A stretch of 64,000 nt of DNA, taken from Oscillospiraceae bacterium (GTDB lineage: Bacteria; Bacillota; Clostridia; Oscillospirales; Oscillospiraceae). The position numbers were made by a program, and so were the translations under genes. The stretch is from NCBI GenBank assembly GCA_015067435.1, contig SVMM01000002.1, positions 202,979 to 266,978 on the forward strand, given 5' to 3'. This document shows, one piece after another, positions 25,951 to 35,271 of this stretch (the first letter of the stretch is position 1; each line of letters starts with the position of its first letter). The notes under the pieces are model-generated. The model was not told where the DNA came from and searched no databases. It worked only from the letters and a program-made list of their open reading frames with translations.

Positions 25951-27549
25951 TCAATCATCAAAATGTGAAAACACAAAGCGACCCGATTCGCTCAGATCGT
26001 CTTCTGTCCATGTCTTGCCGGCGCTCGTACCCGGCTTCAGCGCCGCGGAGCTCTCGCCCTTGTCGCACAGTGACCAGTTCGCCCAGCTGATGCCCCGCGC
26101 GTTCAAAAATTCCAGCCACTCGGCGCTCTCTTTGAGATAGACGCCTCCGCCGCCGTCCGCGCGGCTCGTGCCCCACTCGGAGATGAACACGGGCAGCCCT
26201 TTTTTCATAGACTCATCGATGCGCTGACGCAGTTCCGCGCCATGGGTCCCCGCATAAAAGTGCAGCGTGTACATCAGATTCTCACCCGGCACAGGGTCAG
26301 CCGCAGCCCTGTGGATGTCCTGGCTCCACGTCGGGCTGCCGATCAGGATCACCGCACGCGGCGCGCGTTCGCGGATGGCGTTCACCACTGTAACGGCATA
26401 TGGCTTTACATCCCGTTCCCACGTTACGTTTCCGTTCGGTTCGTTGCAGATTTCATACAGCACGGCGGGGTTGTCGCCGTAGCGCGCCGTCATTTCCCGG
26501 AAAAACGCGCAAGCCTCCTCCGTGTGGTCGGAGGGGTTCCCGTCGGAGAGGATGTGCCAGTCGATGATGACGTAAAGCCCCGCGTCGATCGCCGCGTCCA
26601 CCGCCGCGATCAGGCGCGATTTCATCTCAGCGCTCTGGCTGAGGTAGCCGTTCTCCCCCGTGTACATGGCGGCGCGGAACAGATTCGCCCCGTATGCCGC
26701 CGTGTTGCGGATCGGCTGCGCGGCGGCGTACTGCGGATACCATTGCAGCCCGTGGCTGCTCATCCCGCGCAGGACGATCGCCTCGCCCCTCTCGTTGCAA
26801 AGCTGCGTGCCGATCACCTGCAGCCAGCCGTTCTCGGCGACGCCGCCGCGCACCGTCACCGCAGGCGCGGCGGGCGTCGGCACCGCAGGCGCAGCGGGCG
26901 GCGTTTCCACACTCGTCGGAGCGGACGGCTCCTGTGGGGCGGCGCCCGCCTTCGCCCGGTGGAGCAGCATGCACGCCTCGGCGCGCGTCAGGCCGCTTTT
27001 CGGGTTGAAGTTCCCCTTATCGTCGCCCTTCACCAGCCCGACGGCGTAAGCGCCGAGCACGGCGTTGTAGTAGCGTCCGTCCAGCTGGGCAAAATCGCGG
27101 AGCTTCGCGGATTCCGCGCTGAAATCGTATGCCGTGTCCGGATACAGGGCGTTCATCATGATCTTGACGGCCAGCTGCCTTTGAATCGGCTCGTCAAAGC
27201 GCTCCCCCGTCGGCGGAAGCTCGTCCCAGTCGTACCAGCCGCGCTGCCGCGCGGTCTCCAAAAGCCCCGCCGCCCAATGCGTCGTCTGCGCCGCCGATTC
27301 GCTCAGACCGCACTGCCGCGCGAGCACCGCGACGAACTCCGCGGCGCTGATGCTGCGGTCGGGGCGGAAGGTTCCGTCCTCGTAGCCCTTGAGCACGCCC
27401 GCCGTCCACATCTCATTGACCGCCTCGGCGTACCACGCGTTCTCCGGCACATCCGGCGCCGCCGCACAGGCGGAAACAACCGACAGGACAAGCGCAGCGC
27501 CGAGCACCAATACCAATGCGAGCAAAGACTTTCGGCCGTTCAACAGCAT
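25951..27549 (-). CDS. SLH-domain GH5 glycoside hydrolase (cellulase-like)
   Basis: A surface enzyme of 532 residues. Signal peptide at 1-30 (LLALVLVLGAALVLSVVSACA). At least two S-layer-homology repeats lie between 30 and 205 (ENAWYAEAVNEMWTAGVLKGY, and YYNAVLGAYAVGLVKGDD), binding the cell wall. An Ala/Pro/Thr linker spans 205-240, and the GH5 barrel about 245-530. Catalytic acid/base Glu is in YEICNEPNGN (about 375) and the nucleophile Glu in VFISEWGTS (about 463). Other GH5 landmarks are RGMSSHG and VIIDWHI. The target is probably beta-1,4-glucan, but GH5 also covers mannans and xylans. Confidence 0.88.
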   Translation of the reverse strand: MLLNGRKSLLALVLVLGAALVLSVVSACAAAPDVPENAWYAEAVNEMWTAGVLKGYEDGTFRPDRSISAAEFVAVLARQCGLSESAAQTTHWAAGLLETARQRGWYDWDELPPTGERFDEPIQRQLAVKIMMNALYPDTAYDFSAESAKLRDFAQLDGRYYNAVLGAYAVGLVKGDDKGNFNPKSGLTRAEACMLLHRAKAGAAPQEPSAPTSVETPPAAPAVPTPAAPAVTVRGGVAENGWLQVIGTQLCNERGEAIVLRGMSSHGLQWYPQYAAAQPIRNTAAYGANLFRAAMYTGENGYLSQSAEMKSRLIAAVDAAIDAGLYVIIDWHILSDGNPSDHTEEACAFFREMTARYGDNPAVLYEICNEPNGNVTWERDVKPYAVTVVNAIRERAPRAVILIGSPTWSQDIHRAAADPVPGENLMYTLHFYAGTHGAELRQRIDESMKKGLPVFISEWGTSRADGGGGVYLKESAEWLEFLNARGISWANWSLCDKGESSAALKPGTSAGKTWTEDDLSESGRFVFSHFDD

Positions 27550-27598
27550 CCCCTCCTCCGGAGCCGCAATTGCAGCGTGTCAGCAATCTATCTTTATT

Positions 27599-27627
27599 AT
27601 TATAGCATTCCGGCGACGGGTTGACAA
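27599..27627 (-). promoter_or_regulatory. Promoter of the GH5 gene
   Basis: Minus-strand TTGTCA (27622-27627), 17 nt, perfect TATAAT (27599-27604), about 50 nt before the ATG at 27549. Its -35 box lies on top of the -35 of the divergent promoter. Confidence 0.75.
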
Positions 27628-27649
27628 TGGCTCAATTTAAATTTATAGT
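27621..27649 (+). promoter_or_regulatory. Promoter of the fRMsr-ABC operon
   Basis: Perfect TTGACA (27621-27626), 17 nt, TATAGT (27644-27649), about 34 nt before the ATG at 27683. It is divergent from, and shares its -35 bases with, the GH5 promoter. Confidence 0.75.
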
Positions 27650-27682
27650 AGGCGTAACAATTGATTGACAGGAGTATTTGCC

Positions 27683-28141
27683 ATGACCGACTATACGCTG
27701 CTTGCCTCCCAGCTCGCTTCGCTGATCCATGACGTACCGCATCTGACCGCCGATCTCGCCAATGCCTCCGCCCTGCTCTACGGCGCGCTGGATGACGTCA
27801 ACTGGGCGGGCTTCTACCTCCGCGAGGGCGACACGCTGGTGCTCGGGCCGTTTCAGGGCAAGCCCGCCTGCATCGAGATCCCGCTGGGCCGCGGCGTCTG
27901 CGGTACGGCGGCGGCAAGCGGCGAAACGCAGCTCGTGCCGGATGTTCTCGCCTTTCCGGGGCACATCGCCTGCGACGCCGCGTCCCGCTCCGAGATCGTC
28001 GTGCCCATCCGGAAGGGCGGGCGCGTCGTCGCCGTGCTGGACATCGACAGCGCGCGGCTCGAACGCTTTACGGACACCGATTGCGAGGGGCTGGAGCGCT
28101 TCGCGCAAATACTGGAAACGGAGCTTGCGGAACTGCTATGA
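27683..28141 (+). CDS. GAF-domain free methionine-(R)-sulfoxide reductase
   Basis: Repairs free Met-R-sulfoxide in the cytosol. The 152-residue protein is a single GAF domain with the three family cysteines: GPFQGKPACIEIP (about 66), GRGVCGTAA (about 76) and FPGHIACDAASRSEIVVP (about 100). VNWAGFYL (about 40) is the usual pocket strand. The start is ATG 27683, with AGGAG upstream, rather than the TTG 18 nt earlier. Its stop overlaps the ABC exporter's start (ATGA), so the two are coupled, perhaps as a stress-response pair. Confidence 0.9.
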   Translation: MTDYTLLASQLASLIHDVPHLTADLANASALLYGALDDVNWAGFYLREGDTLVLGPFQGKPACIEIPLGRGVCGTAAASGETQLVPDVLAFPGHIACDAASRSEIVVPIRKGGRVVAVLDIDSARLERFTDTDCEGLERFAQILETELAELL

Positions 28142-29880
28142 AACGTGACTATAGTCGCAGCCCCCTGCGGGTGTTTCTCTCGTACTTTGCGCCCTACAAG
28201 GGGCTTTTCGCGCTCGATATGGCGTGCGCGGTCGTGGTCTCCGCCATCGATCTCGTCTTTCCCATCATCTCGCGCACCGCGATGCAGCAGCTCCTTCCGC
28301 AGCAGCTGTACCGCGCGTTTTTCACCGTCGTCGCCGTGATGCTGCTCGCGTACCTCCTCAAGGGCGTGCTCTACTATGTCATCACCGTGGTCGGCCACGG
28401 CGTCGGCGTGCTGGTCGAGGCAGACATGCGCCGCGACGTGTTCACGCACATCCAGTCGCTGAGCTTCAGTTTCTTTGACCACAACCGCACCGGCGTGCTG
28501 ATGAGCCGCGTGACGAACGACCTTTTCGAGATCACAGAGCTTGCCCATCACGGGCCGGAAAACCTCATCATCTGCACGCTGACGCTGCTCGGCGCGCTGC
28601 TCGTCATGTTCTTCATCCGCTGGGAGCTGGCGCTCGTGCTGCTGGTCATCCTGCCGCTGTGCATGGTCTTCACGCTGCGCCAACGGCTCAAGATGAAGCG
28701 CGCGGGCGCGGAGCTGCGCGTCAAGACCGCCGAGATCAACGCCGTCATCGAAAGCGGCGTCTCGGGCATCCGCACGGCGAAGGCCTTCGCCAACGAGGGT
28801 GAGGAGATGCGCAAGTTCAACGAGGGCAACGACGTCTTCAAGACCGCGAAGCGGGGCTATTACAAGTCCATGGGGCTCTTTCAGGGCGGCATGGAGTTCA
28901 CCACCAGCGCCCTGCAGGCAATCGTCGTCGGCGTCGGCGGCGTCCTCATCATGCGCGGCAGCATGGATTATATCGACTTAGTCACATTCACGCTCTATGT
29001 TGCCGCCTTTGTCTCGCCGCTGCGCAAGCTCGTGATGTTCATGGAGCAGTACACGCAGGGCAGCGTCTGCTTCGGCAGGTTTCTGGAGATCATGCGCACG
29101 GAGCCGGAGATCCGCGACGCGCCCGACACCCGCGAGCTCGCCGACGTCAAGGGCGAGATCCGCTGTGAACATGTCTCTTTCCAGTACAATGAAAACGCCG
29201 AAACGCTCCACGATATCGACTTAGTGATCCGTCAGGGCGAGAGCTTTGCCCTCGTCGGCCCCTCCGGCGGCGGCAAAACCACGCTCTGCCACCTGATCCC
29301 TCGTTTTTACGACGTCACCGAGGGGCGCATCACCGTGGACGGTCAGGACGTGCGCGGCGTGACGCAGGAGAGCCTGCACCGCGCCATCGGCATCATCCAG
29401 CAGGACGTGTTCATGTTCGCCGGCACCGTGCGCGAGAACATCCGCTACGGCCGGCCGGACGCGACGGATGAGGAGGTCGTCCGCGCCGCCATGCGCGCGG
29501 AGATCCACGACGAGATCATGGCGATGCCCGACGGGTATGACAGCTACATCGGCGAGCGCGGCGTCATGCTCTCCGGCGGGCAGAAGCAGCGCATCTCCAT
29601 CGCGCGCGTCTTTCTGAAGGACCCGCCCATCCTCATTCTTGACGAGGCGACCAGCGCGCTCGACAGCGTGACAGAGCAGCGCATTCAGGAGAGTCTGGAC
29701 CGGCTCAGCCAGGGGCGGACGACCGTCATCATCGCCCACCGGCTCTCCACCGTCCGCAGCGCGTCGCGCATCGCGGTGGTCGAGGACGGCCGCATCGTCG
29801 AGCAGGGCAGCCACGCCGAGCTGATGGAGCGAAACGGCGTCTATGCCGCACTGCAGCGGGCGCAGCGGCTGACGGAATAG
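28138..29880 (+). CDS. ABC exporter, fused permease and ATPase
   Basis: A 580-residue half-transporter. The six-span membrane domain (about 15-320) includes FPIISRTAMQQLLPQ and the SFSFFDHNRTGVLMSRVTNDL coupling region. The ATPase (about 340-580) has Walker A GPSGGGKTT (about 375), Q-loop IIQQDVFMF, signature LSGGQKQR (about 480), Walker B ILILDEATSALD and switch His IIAHRLSTV. It is MsbA/multidrug-like and works as a dimer. The exported substrate is unknown. It starts within the stop of the sulfoxide reductase gene and is followed by a strong terminator. Confidence 0.92.
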   Translation: MKRDYSRSPLRVFLSYFAPYKGLFALDMACAVVVSAIDLVFPIISRTAMQQLLPQQLYRAFFTVVAVMLLAYLLKGVLYYVITVVGHGVGVLVEADMRRDVFTHIQSLSFSFFDHNRTGVLMSRVTNDLFEITELAHHGPENLIICTLTLLGALLVMFFIRWELALVLLVILPLCMVFTLRQRLKMKRAGAELRVKTAEINAVIESGVSGIRTAKAFANEGEEMRKFNEGNDVFKTAKRGYYKSMGLFQGGMEFTTSALQAIVVGVGGVLIMRGSMDYIDLVTFTLYVAAFVSPLRKLVMFMEQYTQGSVCFGRFLEIMRTEPEIRDAPDTRELADVKGEIRCEHVSFQYNENAETLHDIDLVIRQGESFALVGPSGGGKTTLCHLIPRFYDVTEGRITVDGQDVRGVTQESLHRAIGIIQQDVFMFAGTVRENIRYGRPDATDEEVVRAAMRAEIHDEIMAMPDGYDSYIGERGVMLSGGQKQRISIARVFLKDPPILILDEATSALDSVTEQRIQESLDRLSQGRTTVIIAHRLSTVRSASRIAVVEDGRIVEQGSHAELMERNGVYAALQRAQRLTE

Positions 29881-29895
29881 CGACAGAATCACATG

Positions 29896-29935
29896 AAACG
29901 TGCCGCGGAGCATTGAACCGCGGCACGTTTTGATT
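29896..29935. terminator. Terminator after the ABC exporter
   Basis: A 13-bp perfect stem (29896-29908 with 29918-29930) is followed on the plus strand by a T-rich tail. It also lies past the deoD stop on the other strand. Confidence 0.88.
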
Positions 29936-29964
29936 CATTTTGATTCTTTTTGATTCTTTTTTCC

Positions 29965-30008
29965 GCGTCAGGCAAACAGCTTCGCCGCGTCAGGCGAACT
30001 GCTTCGCC
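29965..30008. repeat. Tandem 22-bp duplication at the deoD 3' end
   Basis: Two 22-nt copies (29965-29986 and 29987-30008) differ at two positions; the second contains the last deoD codons and its stop. Next to it, TGATTC plus T-runs repeat three times (29931-29962). This looks like local replication slippage. Confidence 0.7.
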
Positions 30009-30718
30009 GTTTCAAGCGCGACCTCCATCATGTCGCGGAAGCTGTCCTGCCGCTCGGCGGCGGTCAGGCCCTCGCCGGTGAAGATGTGGTCGGAGATACT
30101 GAGCAGGCTCAGCGCCTTCTTGCCGGATGCCATCGCCTCCCAGTAGATGCCCGCGGTCTCCATCTCCAGCGCCAGTACGCCGAATTTACGGTACATCTCG
30201 CCCGCCTTCTCGTTGGCGTTGTAGAACATGTCCGCGGTAAAGACCTGCCCCACGCGGGCGTTGACGCCGATCCTCTCCGCCGCGGCGACGGCGGTTTTGA
30301 GCATTTCATAGTCCGCCTGCGGCGTCAGCTGGCCGGGAAAGCCGTACTGGTCGGCGAAGTGCGAGTTGGTGGACGCCGTCATCGCCACGACGAGGTCGCG
30401 CAGCTTCACATCCTCCGCCACACCGCCGGCGGAGCCGATGCGGATGACCGCGTCGACGCCGTAGAAGTGGAACAGCTCGTGGGCGTAGAGCGTGGCGGAC
30501 GGGATGCCCATGCCGCTGCCCATCACGGAGATGCGCTTGCCCTGATACATGCCCGTGTAGCCGTACATATTGCGCACGGAATTGAACAGGACGGGGTTTT
30601 CCAGATAGGTTTCCGCCACGGTCTTCGCCCGCAGCGGATCGCCGGGGAACAGTACGACCTTCGCAATGTTCGCCTCGTCCGCCGCGATACACGCGGACGG
30701 GGATTCCTTGATAGACAT
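29990..30718 (-). CDS. deoD: Purine-nucleoside phosphorylase, DeoD type
   Basis: Phosphorolyses purine nucleosides to base and ribose-1-phosphate; 242 residues, hexameric family. Phosphate and ribose site motifs are FPGDPLRAK (about 24-32), GSGMGIPSATLYAHEL (about 67) and RIGSAGGVAEDV (about 92). The catalytic loop with Asp is LLSISDHIFTGE (about 205), and the base-pocket motif is LALEMETAGIY. It follows mtnA by 20 nt, fitting a purine/methylthio-nucleoside salvage unit, since deoD-type enzymes can act on nucleosides entering methionine salvage. Its 3' end is duplicated. Confidence 0.94.
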   Translation of the reverse strand: MSIKESPSACIAADEANIAKVVLFPGDPLRAKTVAETYLENPVLFNSVRNMYGYTGMYQGKRISVMGSGMGIPSATLYAHELFHFYGVDAVIRIGSAGGVAEDVKLRDLVVAMTASTNSHFADQYGFPGQLTPQADYEMLKTAVAAAERIGVNARVGQVFTADMFYNANEKAGEMYRKFGVLALEMETAGIYWEAMASGKKALSLLSISDHIFTGEGLTAAERQDSFRDMMEVALETAKQFA

Positions 30719-30738
30719 ATGATACCTCCAGAATAGAA

Positions 30739-31788
30739 TTAGTGGAACAACGCTTTCAGGCTCTGTTCATACGGCGCGCGGCAGATGCCCTTTTCGGTGA
30801 TGATGCCGGAAATCAGGCTGTGATCCGTCACGTCGAAGGCAGGATTGAAGCATTTGACGCTCTTTGGCGCCATCGGCTCGCGATACCACATTTCCTTGAT
30901 CTCGTCCGGCTCGCGCAGCTCGATCTTGATGTCGTCGCCCGTCGGGCAATTCATGTCGATGGTCGAGGTGGGACCGAGCACGTAGAACGGGATGCCGTAA
31001 TGCTTCGCGAGGATCGCGACGCCGGAGGTGCCGATCTTGTTGGCGGTGTCCCCGTTCGCGGCGACGCGGTCGCAGCCGACGAAGCAGAACTGCACCCAGC
31101 CGTTCTTCATCACCATGGACGCCATGTTGTCGCAGATCAGCGTCACGTCTACGCCCGCCTTGTCAAGCTCCCAGCTGGTCAGGCGCGCACCCTGCAGGAG
31201 CGGCCGTGTCTCGTCTGAAAAGGCTTTTAACTTTACGCCTCTCTCCGCACCGAGGATCAGCGGCCCGATTGCCGTGCCGTACTTCGACGTGGCGATGGGG
31301 CCGGCGTTGCAGTGCGTCAACACGCAGTCGCCCTCTTTCAAAAGGCTCAGGCCATGCTCGCTGATTGCCTTGCACATGGCGATGTCCTCGTCGAGGATCG
31401 CCTGCGCCTCATTGCGCAGCAGCGGCAGGAGCTCCGCCGGCGTGCAGCCGACATGCTCCGTCACGACCCGTTCCATGCGCTTGAGCGCCCAGCTCAGGTT
31501 CACCGCCGTCGGGCGCGAGGCGTTGAGATACGCCGATTTTTCATGGAATTCCTTCGCAAAAGCATCATAAGTCGATTGTTTGAAGCCCTGCGCGAGCACA
31601 AACATCGCGAATCCGGCAAAGATGCCGATGCACGGAGCGCCGCGCACGCGCAGCTTTTTGATGGCGTCGTACATCTCCTCCGCCGTCGTGAGCTCCGCGT
31701 ACTCGGTCCGGTTGGGCAGCTGCGTCTGGTCGAGGATGACCAGCTTTTTTTCGTCCGCGCTCAGGCGGACGTGGTCGACGGTCTGCAT
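30739..31788 (-). CDS. mtnA: Methylthioribose-1-phosphate isomerase
   Basis: Isomerises 5-methylthioribose-1-phosphate to the ribulose form in methionine salvage; 349 residues. The eIF2B-like fold shows [14 protein letters not shown] (about 45), the catalytic Cys in [12 protein letters not shown] (about 158), the catalytic Asp in [11 protein letters not shown] (about 233) and [17 protein letters not shown] (about 255). Ribose-1,5-bisphosphate isomerase relatives are the main alternative, but they normally lack this length. It is coupled with deoD downstream. The rest of the salvage pathway (mtnK, mtnB) is not visible. Confidence 0.9.
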   Translation of the reverse strand: MQTVDHVRLSADEKKLVILDQTQLPNRTEYAELTTAEEMYDAIKKLRVRGAPCIGIFAGFAMFVLAQGFKQSTYDAFAKEFHEKSAYLNASRPTAVNLSWALKRMERVVTEHVGCTPAELLPLLRNEAQAILDEDIAMCKAISEHGLSLLKEGDCVLTHCNAGPIATSKYGTAIGPLILGAERGVKLKAFSDETRPLLQGARLTSWELDKAGVDVTLICDNMASMVMKNGWVQFCFVGCDRVAANGDTANKIGTSGVAILAKHYGIPFYVLGPTSTIDMNCPTGDDIKIELREPDEIKEMWYREPMAPKSVKCFNPAFDVTDHSLISGIITEKGICRAPYEQSLKALFH

Positions 31789-31802
31789 CCCTCGCGACCT
31801 CC

Positions 31803-32489
31803 TCAGTTGCTGCCGGTCTTCACCGAGGGCAGCAGCGGGATGATCTGCTCGGCAAACTTGTTGATGGGCATGGTCTGCATCACCACGCGTCCGGGGCCGG
31901 TGACGACCGTGTTGAACAGGCCCTCGCCGCCGAAGATCATGTTTTTGATGCCCTTGACCGTCTGCACGTCCATCGTGCAGCTCGCGTCCATCATGGCAAG
32001 GTGGCCCGTGGAGACGATGATCTGCTGGCCCGGCGCCAGGTCATACTCAATGGCGGTGCCGTCGATCTCGACGAATGCCATGCCGTTGCCGGAGAGGCGC
32101 TGCAGGATGAAGCCCTCGCCGCCGAAGAAGCCCGCGCCCATCTTCTTCTGGAAGTGGACGGACAGCTCGACCCCCGCGTCGGAGGCAAGGAACGCCGTCT
32201 TCTGCACGACGACCGGACGGTCCGGCCGGATCTCCAGCGCGCGGATCGAGCCGGGAAAGCTCGACGTAAAGGCGATCATGCCGTGCCCATGCGCGGTGTA
32301 GAGGTTCTGGAACAGGCTTTCACCGGAAAAAAGCCTGCCGAACATCTTGCCGACGCCTCCGCCGGAGGTCTGCATCTCCATGTTGGGGCTCATCCAGCTC
32401 ATGGCGCCGGATTCGGTAATCATCGTCTCGCCGTCCTCCAGCGAGCAGATCAACGCGGGCAGCGGCTCTCCCTTGATTTCGTACTGCAT
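31803..32489 (-). CDS. TIGR00266 / AIM24-family protein
   Basis: A 228-residue beta-rich protein of the TIGR00266 (AIM24-like) family, function unknown. It has the family's internal symmetry: [14 protein letters not shown] (about 23), [11 protein letters not shown] (about 60), [13 protein letters not shown] (about 90), [19 protein letters not shown] (about 118) and [19 protein letters not shown] (about 190). There is no signal peptide. It lies between the alcohol dehydrogenase and mtnA in a minus-strand run with short gaps, but no functional link can be drawn. Confidence 0.85.
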   Translation of the reverse strand: MQYEIKGEPLPALICSLEDGETMITESGAMSWMSPNMEMQTSGGGVGKMFGRLFSGESLFQNLYTAHGHGMIAFTSSFPGSIRALEIRPDRPVVVQKTAFLASDAGVELSVHFQKKMGAGFFGGEGFILQRLSGNGMAFVEIDGTAIEYDLAPGQQIIVSTGHLAMMDASCTMDVQTVKGIKNMIFGGEGLFNTVVTGPGRVVMQTMPINKFAEQIIPLLPSVKTGSN

Positions 32490-32533
32490 GGTGCTCTCCT
32501 TTCTGAATACGATGAATTTTGTGTGTTTGTCTG

Positions 32534-33721
32534 TCAGCGCGCGAGACGGTAGACCTCGCGCATGTCGCTCTCGGCGAGGATACGGACGGAGCCGATGTCG
32601 CGCGTTCCCTCGAACGAGCAGTTGTAGGCGAGCTTGTCGAGCTGCTCGTCGGTCAGGGTAAGCCCCAGCTCGCGCAGGTTCGTCGGCATACCGATGCTGC
32701 GCAGGAATTCCTTATATGCCGCGATGCCGGCCAGCGCCGCCTTTTCGTCGTCCGCCTCCGCGACGCCCATGACGTTGCGGGCAAAGCGCGCGAAGCGCTT
32801 CGGCGCGCAGGGCATCACATAGGTCGACCACGCCTCCCAGATCGCCGCGAGCCCCGCGCCGTGCGTCACGTCGAACATGCCGCTGAGCTCGTGTTCCAGC
32901 TGGTGGCACGCCCAGTCGCCCACGCGGCCGTGTCCGCCGTGGCCGCAGCCGGTCAGGCCGTTGTGGGACAGGCTGCCCGCCCACATGATCGCGGCGCGCG
33001 CCTCGTAGTCCTCCGGATTCCTGAGCGCGCGCGGCGCCATCTCGATCACGGAGCGGATCACACCCTCCGCGATGGAATCCGTCGGCTCGACCGTCTCCTC
33101 ACCGGCGAAATAGCGCTCCATCGTGTGGGAGATGATGTCCGCGCAGCCCGCCGCGGTCTGGTACGGCGGAACGGTGTAGGTCAGCTCCGGGTTCAGCAGG
33201 GCGAATTTGCAGCGGCACAGATCGGTGTTTACGCCGCGCTTCTGACCGGTTTCCTCGTTGGAGATAACGCTCGAATCGCTCATTTCGCTGCCCGTGGCGG
33301 CAAGCGTCAGCACGCAGCCGACGGGAAAGCTCGCCGTCGGCGTCGCCTTGCGGGCGTAGAAATCCCACACATCGCCGTCGTAGGCGAGGCCGTAGCCGAT
33401 CGCCTTGGCGGAGTCGATCGCGCTGCCGCCGCCCACGGCGAGCAGGAAATCGACGCCCTCGCGGCGGCAGAGCTCGACGCCCTCGCGCACCTTGGAGATG
33501 CGCGGGTTCGGCACGACGCCGCCGAGCTCCACCCACGGGACGCCCGCCGCGTCCAGCGACGCGATCACGCGATCCAGCAGGCCGCTGCGCTTCACGCTGC
33601 CGCCGCCGTAGTGCAGCAGCACCTTTTTCCCGCCGAACTGCCGCACCAGCGCGCCGGCGCGCTCCTCGACGCCCTTGCCGAACTCCACATGGGTCGGCGC
33701 AAAGTATTTGAAGTTGTTCAT
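32534..33721 (-). CDS. Iron-containing alcohol dehydrogenase (BDH/YqhD-like)
   Basis: A 395-residue NAD(P)H-dependent group III alcohol dehydrogenase. The start is ATG 33721, after GAGGAG; the 18 codons before it are non-homologous. The nucleotide motif is VGGGSAIDSAKAIG (about 95-108), with the preceding GGGSVKRSGLLDRV typical of butanol dehydrogenases. Iron ligands are expected in ADIISHTMERYF (about 190), GCGHGGHGRVGDWACHQLEHELSG (about 260) and DVTHGAGLAAIW (about 283). It probably reduces butyraldehyde or other aldehydes as an electron sink or detoxification step. The physiological substrate is not certain. Confidence 0.9.
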   Translation of the reverse strand: MNNFKYFAPTHVEFGKGVEERAGALVRQFGGKKVLLHYGGGSVKRSGLLDRVIASLDAAGVPWVELGGVVPNPRISKVREGVELCRREGVDFLLAVGGGSAIDSAKAIGYGLAYDGDVWDFYARKATPTASFPVGCVLTLAATGSEMSDSSVISNEETGQKRGVNTDLCRCKFALLNPELTYTVPPYQTAAGCADIISHTMERYFAGEETVEPTDSIAEGVIRSVIEMAPRALRNPEDYEARAAIMWAGSLSHNGLTGCGHGGHGRVGDWACHQLEHELSGMFDVTHGAGLAAIWEAWSTYVMPCAPKRFARFARNVMGVAEADDEKAALAGIAAYKEFLRSIGMPTNLRELGLTLTDEQLDKLAYNCSFEGTRDIGSVRILAESDMREVYRLAR

Positions 33722-33764
33722 TGCACTTCTCCTCTCGTGATCCGCCGGATGCTCCCGGCGGTAA

Positions 33765-34556
33765 TTATGTCGCAAGAATCGCCGCCACCGCGCGGATGAA
33801 CGCGGCGCGCATGCCCGACTCCTCCAGCGCGGCGACGCCGCGGATCGTCGTGCCGCCCGGCGAGCAGACCGCGTCCTTGAGCGCGCCCGGATGCACGGAC
33901 GGGTCGCGCAGCACCATTTCGCCCGCGCCGGTCATCGTGCCCGCCGCCAGCTCGTAGGCGAGGCGGCGCGGCAGGCCGCTGCGGACGCCCGCGTCACCCA
34001 ACGCCTCGATGACCATGTACAGAAACGCGGGGCCGCAGCCGGAGATCGCGGACGCGGCGGCAAACTGCTCGCCCGGCAGCTCCACCACCGTCGAGACCGA
34101 GCCGAGCATGGCGCGCAGCGTCGCCTGCTCCTCCGGCGTAAAATCGTTCTCCGCGGCGACAAGGACGACACCCTTGCCCACCTTGACGGGCGTGTTGGGC
34201 ATGATGCACTGCACGCGCACGCCGCCGCCCAGCAGCTTTTTGAAGTCCTCGAAGCGCCACGCGTTGACGATGGAGATCAGCGCCTTGCCGCGCAGCGGCT
34301 CCTTGACGTCCTTGAGCGCCTGCTCCACCTGATACGGCTTGCACGCCAGAAGGATCATGTCGCTCTGCTCCACCAGCTCCCGCGCGCTCTCGCACGTCTG
34401 CACGTGGGCGGTCTCCGCCCGCTCATGCAGCGTGTCGGCGTGGGGCGCGTAGGCGAGCTGCCGGATCGCGCCGCTCTGTACCTCCGCGCAGAAGCCCGCC
34501 AGTCCGCCCGCGATGGCGGAGCCCATTTGTCCAAATCCCAGATAACCGATGTTCAT
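33765..34556 (-). CDS. proC: Pyrroline-5-carboxylate reductase
   Basis: The last step of proline synthesis, NAD(P)H-dependent; 263 residues. The nucleotide site is IGYLGFGQMGSAIAGGL (3-19), with VQCIMPNTPVKVGKGV (about 125) and the C-terminal signature GAGEMVLRDPSVHPGALKDAVCSPGGTTI (read in parts, about 212-240), which builds the substrate site. GGGAGGG precedes ATG 34556. proB and proA are absent nearby, so precursor may come from ornithine. It is probably the first gene of the proC-adh-TIGR00266-mtnA-deoD run. Confidence 0.94.
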   Translation of the reverse strand: MNIGYLGFGQMGSAIAGGLAGFCAEVQSGAIRQLAYAPHADTLHERAETAHVQTCESARELVEQSDMILLACKPYQVEQALKDVKEPLRGKALISIVNAWRFEDFKKLLGGGVRVQCIMPNTPVKVGKGVVLVAAENDFTPEEQATLRAMLGSVSTVVELPGEQFAAASAISGCGPAFLYMVIEALGDAGVRSGLPRRLAYELAAGTMTGAGEMVLRDPSVHPGALKDAVCSPGGTTIRGVAALEESGMRAAFIRAVAAILAT

Positions 34557-34641
34557 GCCTGTGCCCTCCCCGTTTGATTTTCCTGATGATTATAACAGAT
34601 AATTGCCGCACGCGCAACCAAAAGGCGCGCGATTTATCGGA

Positions 34642-34670
34642 TTGCGGCGGCGCGCGACCTCTGCTATAAT
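34642..34670 (+). promoter_or_regulatory. Promoter of the sugar acetyltransferase
   Basis: TTGCGG (34642-34647), 17 nt, perfect TATAAT (34665-34670), about 36 nt before ATG 34707. Confidence 0.65.
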
Positions 34671-34706
34671 CAATGCAGTCAAACAATGCGCATACAGGAG
34701 GAGCAC

Positions 34707-35261
34707 ATGGATATTCACGAGAAAATGCACAGCGGCGAATGGTATCTGCCGAACGACCCCGTGCTCGCGCGCGAGCAGGCCGAATGTCTGGAAAAGCTGT
34801 ACGACTACAACGCGACGCGCCCCCATGAGACCGAGAAGCGCGCGGCGCTGCTGCGCGACATGTTCGCCGAGATCGGCGAGGGCTGCTACTTCGAGCCGCC
34901 GTTCCACGCCAACTGGGCGGGAAAATTCATGCACTTCGGCAAAAACATCTACTGTAACTTCGGCGTCACCTTCGTGGACGACACGAGCATCTACGTCGGC
35001 GACTTCACCCAGTTCGGGCCGCACTGCGTCATCGCCACCGCCGACCACCCCCTCGACGACGCGGAGCGCGAGGCGGGGTATCAGCGCAACTTCCCCGTCC
35101 GCATCGGGCGCAACTGCTGGTTCGGCGCGGGCGTGCTGGTCATGCCGGGCGTGACGATCGGCAACAATGTGGTCGTCGGCGCGGGGAGCGTCGTGACGCA
35201 CGACCTGCCGGACAATGTGCTGGCGCACGGCGTACCGTGCAGGGTGGTGCGGGAGCTGTAA
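34707..35261 (+). CDS. Sugar O-acetyltransferase (Maa/LacA-like)
   Basis: A 184-residue left-handed beta-helix acetyltransferase using acetyl-CoA. The Mac N-terminal domain (MHSGEWYLPNDPVLAREQ) is followed by hexapeptide repeats. The catalytic His is in IATADHPLDDAERE (about 112), with family motifs FNANWA-like FHANWAGKFMHFG (about 62) and GRNCWFGAGVLVMPGVTIG (about 136). It acetylates a sugar 6-hydroxyl, typically maltose, glucose or galactosides. ATG 34707, after AGGAGG, is preferred over the ATG 21 nt upstream. It sits next to the galactose importer, transcribed towards it. Confidence 0.9.
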   Translation: MDIHEKMHSGEWYLPNDPVLAREQAECLEKLYDYNATRPHETEKRAALLRDMFAEIGEGCYFEPPFHANWAGKFMHFGKNIYCNFGVTFVDDTSIYVGDFTQFGPHCVIATADHPLDDAEREAGYQRNFPVRIGRNCWFGAGVLVMPGVTIGNNVVVGAGSVVTHDLPDNVLAHGVPCRVVREL

Positions 35262-35271
35262 GGCGTATAAC

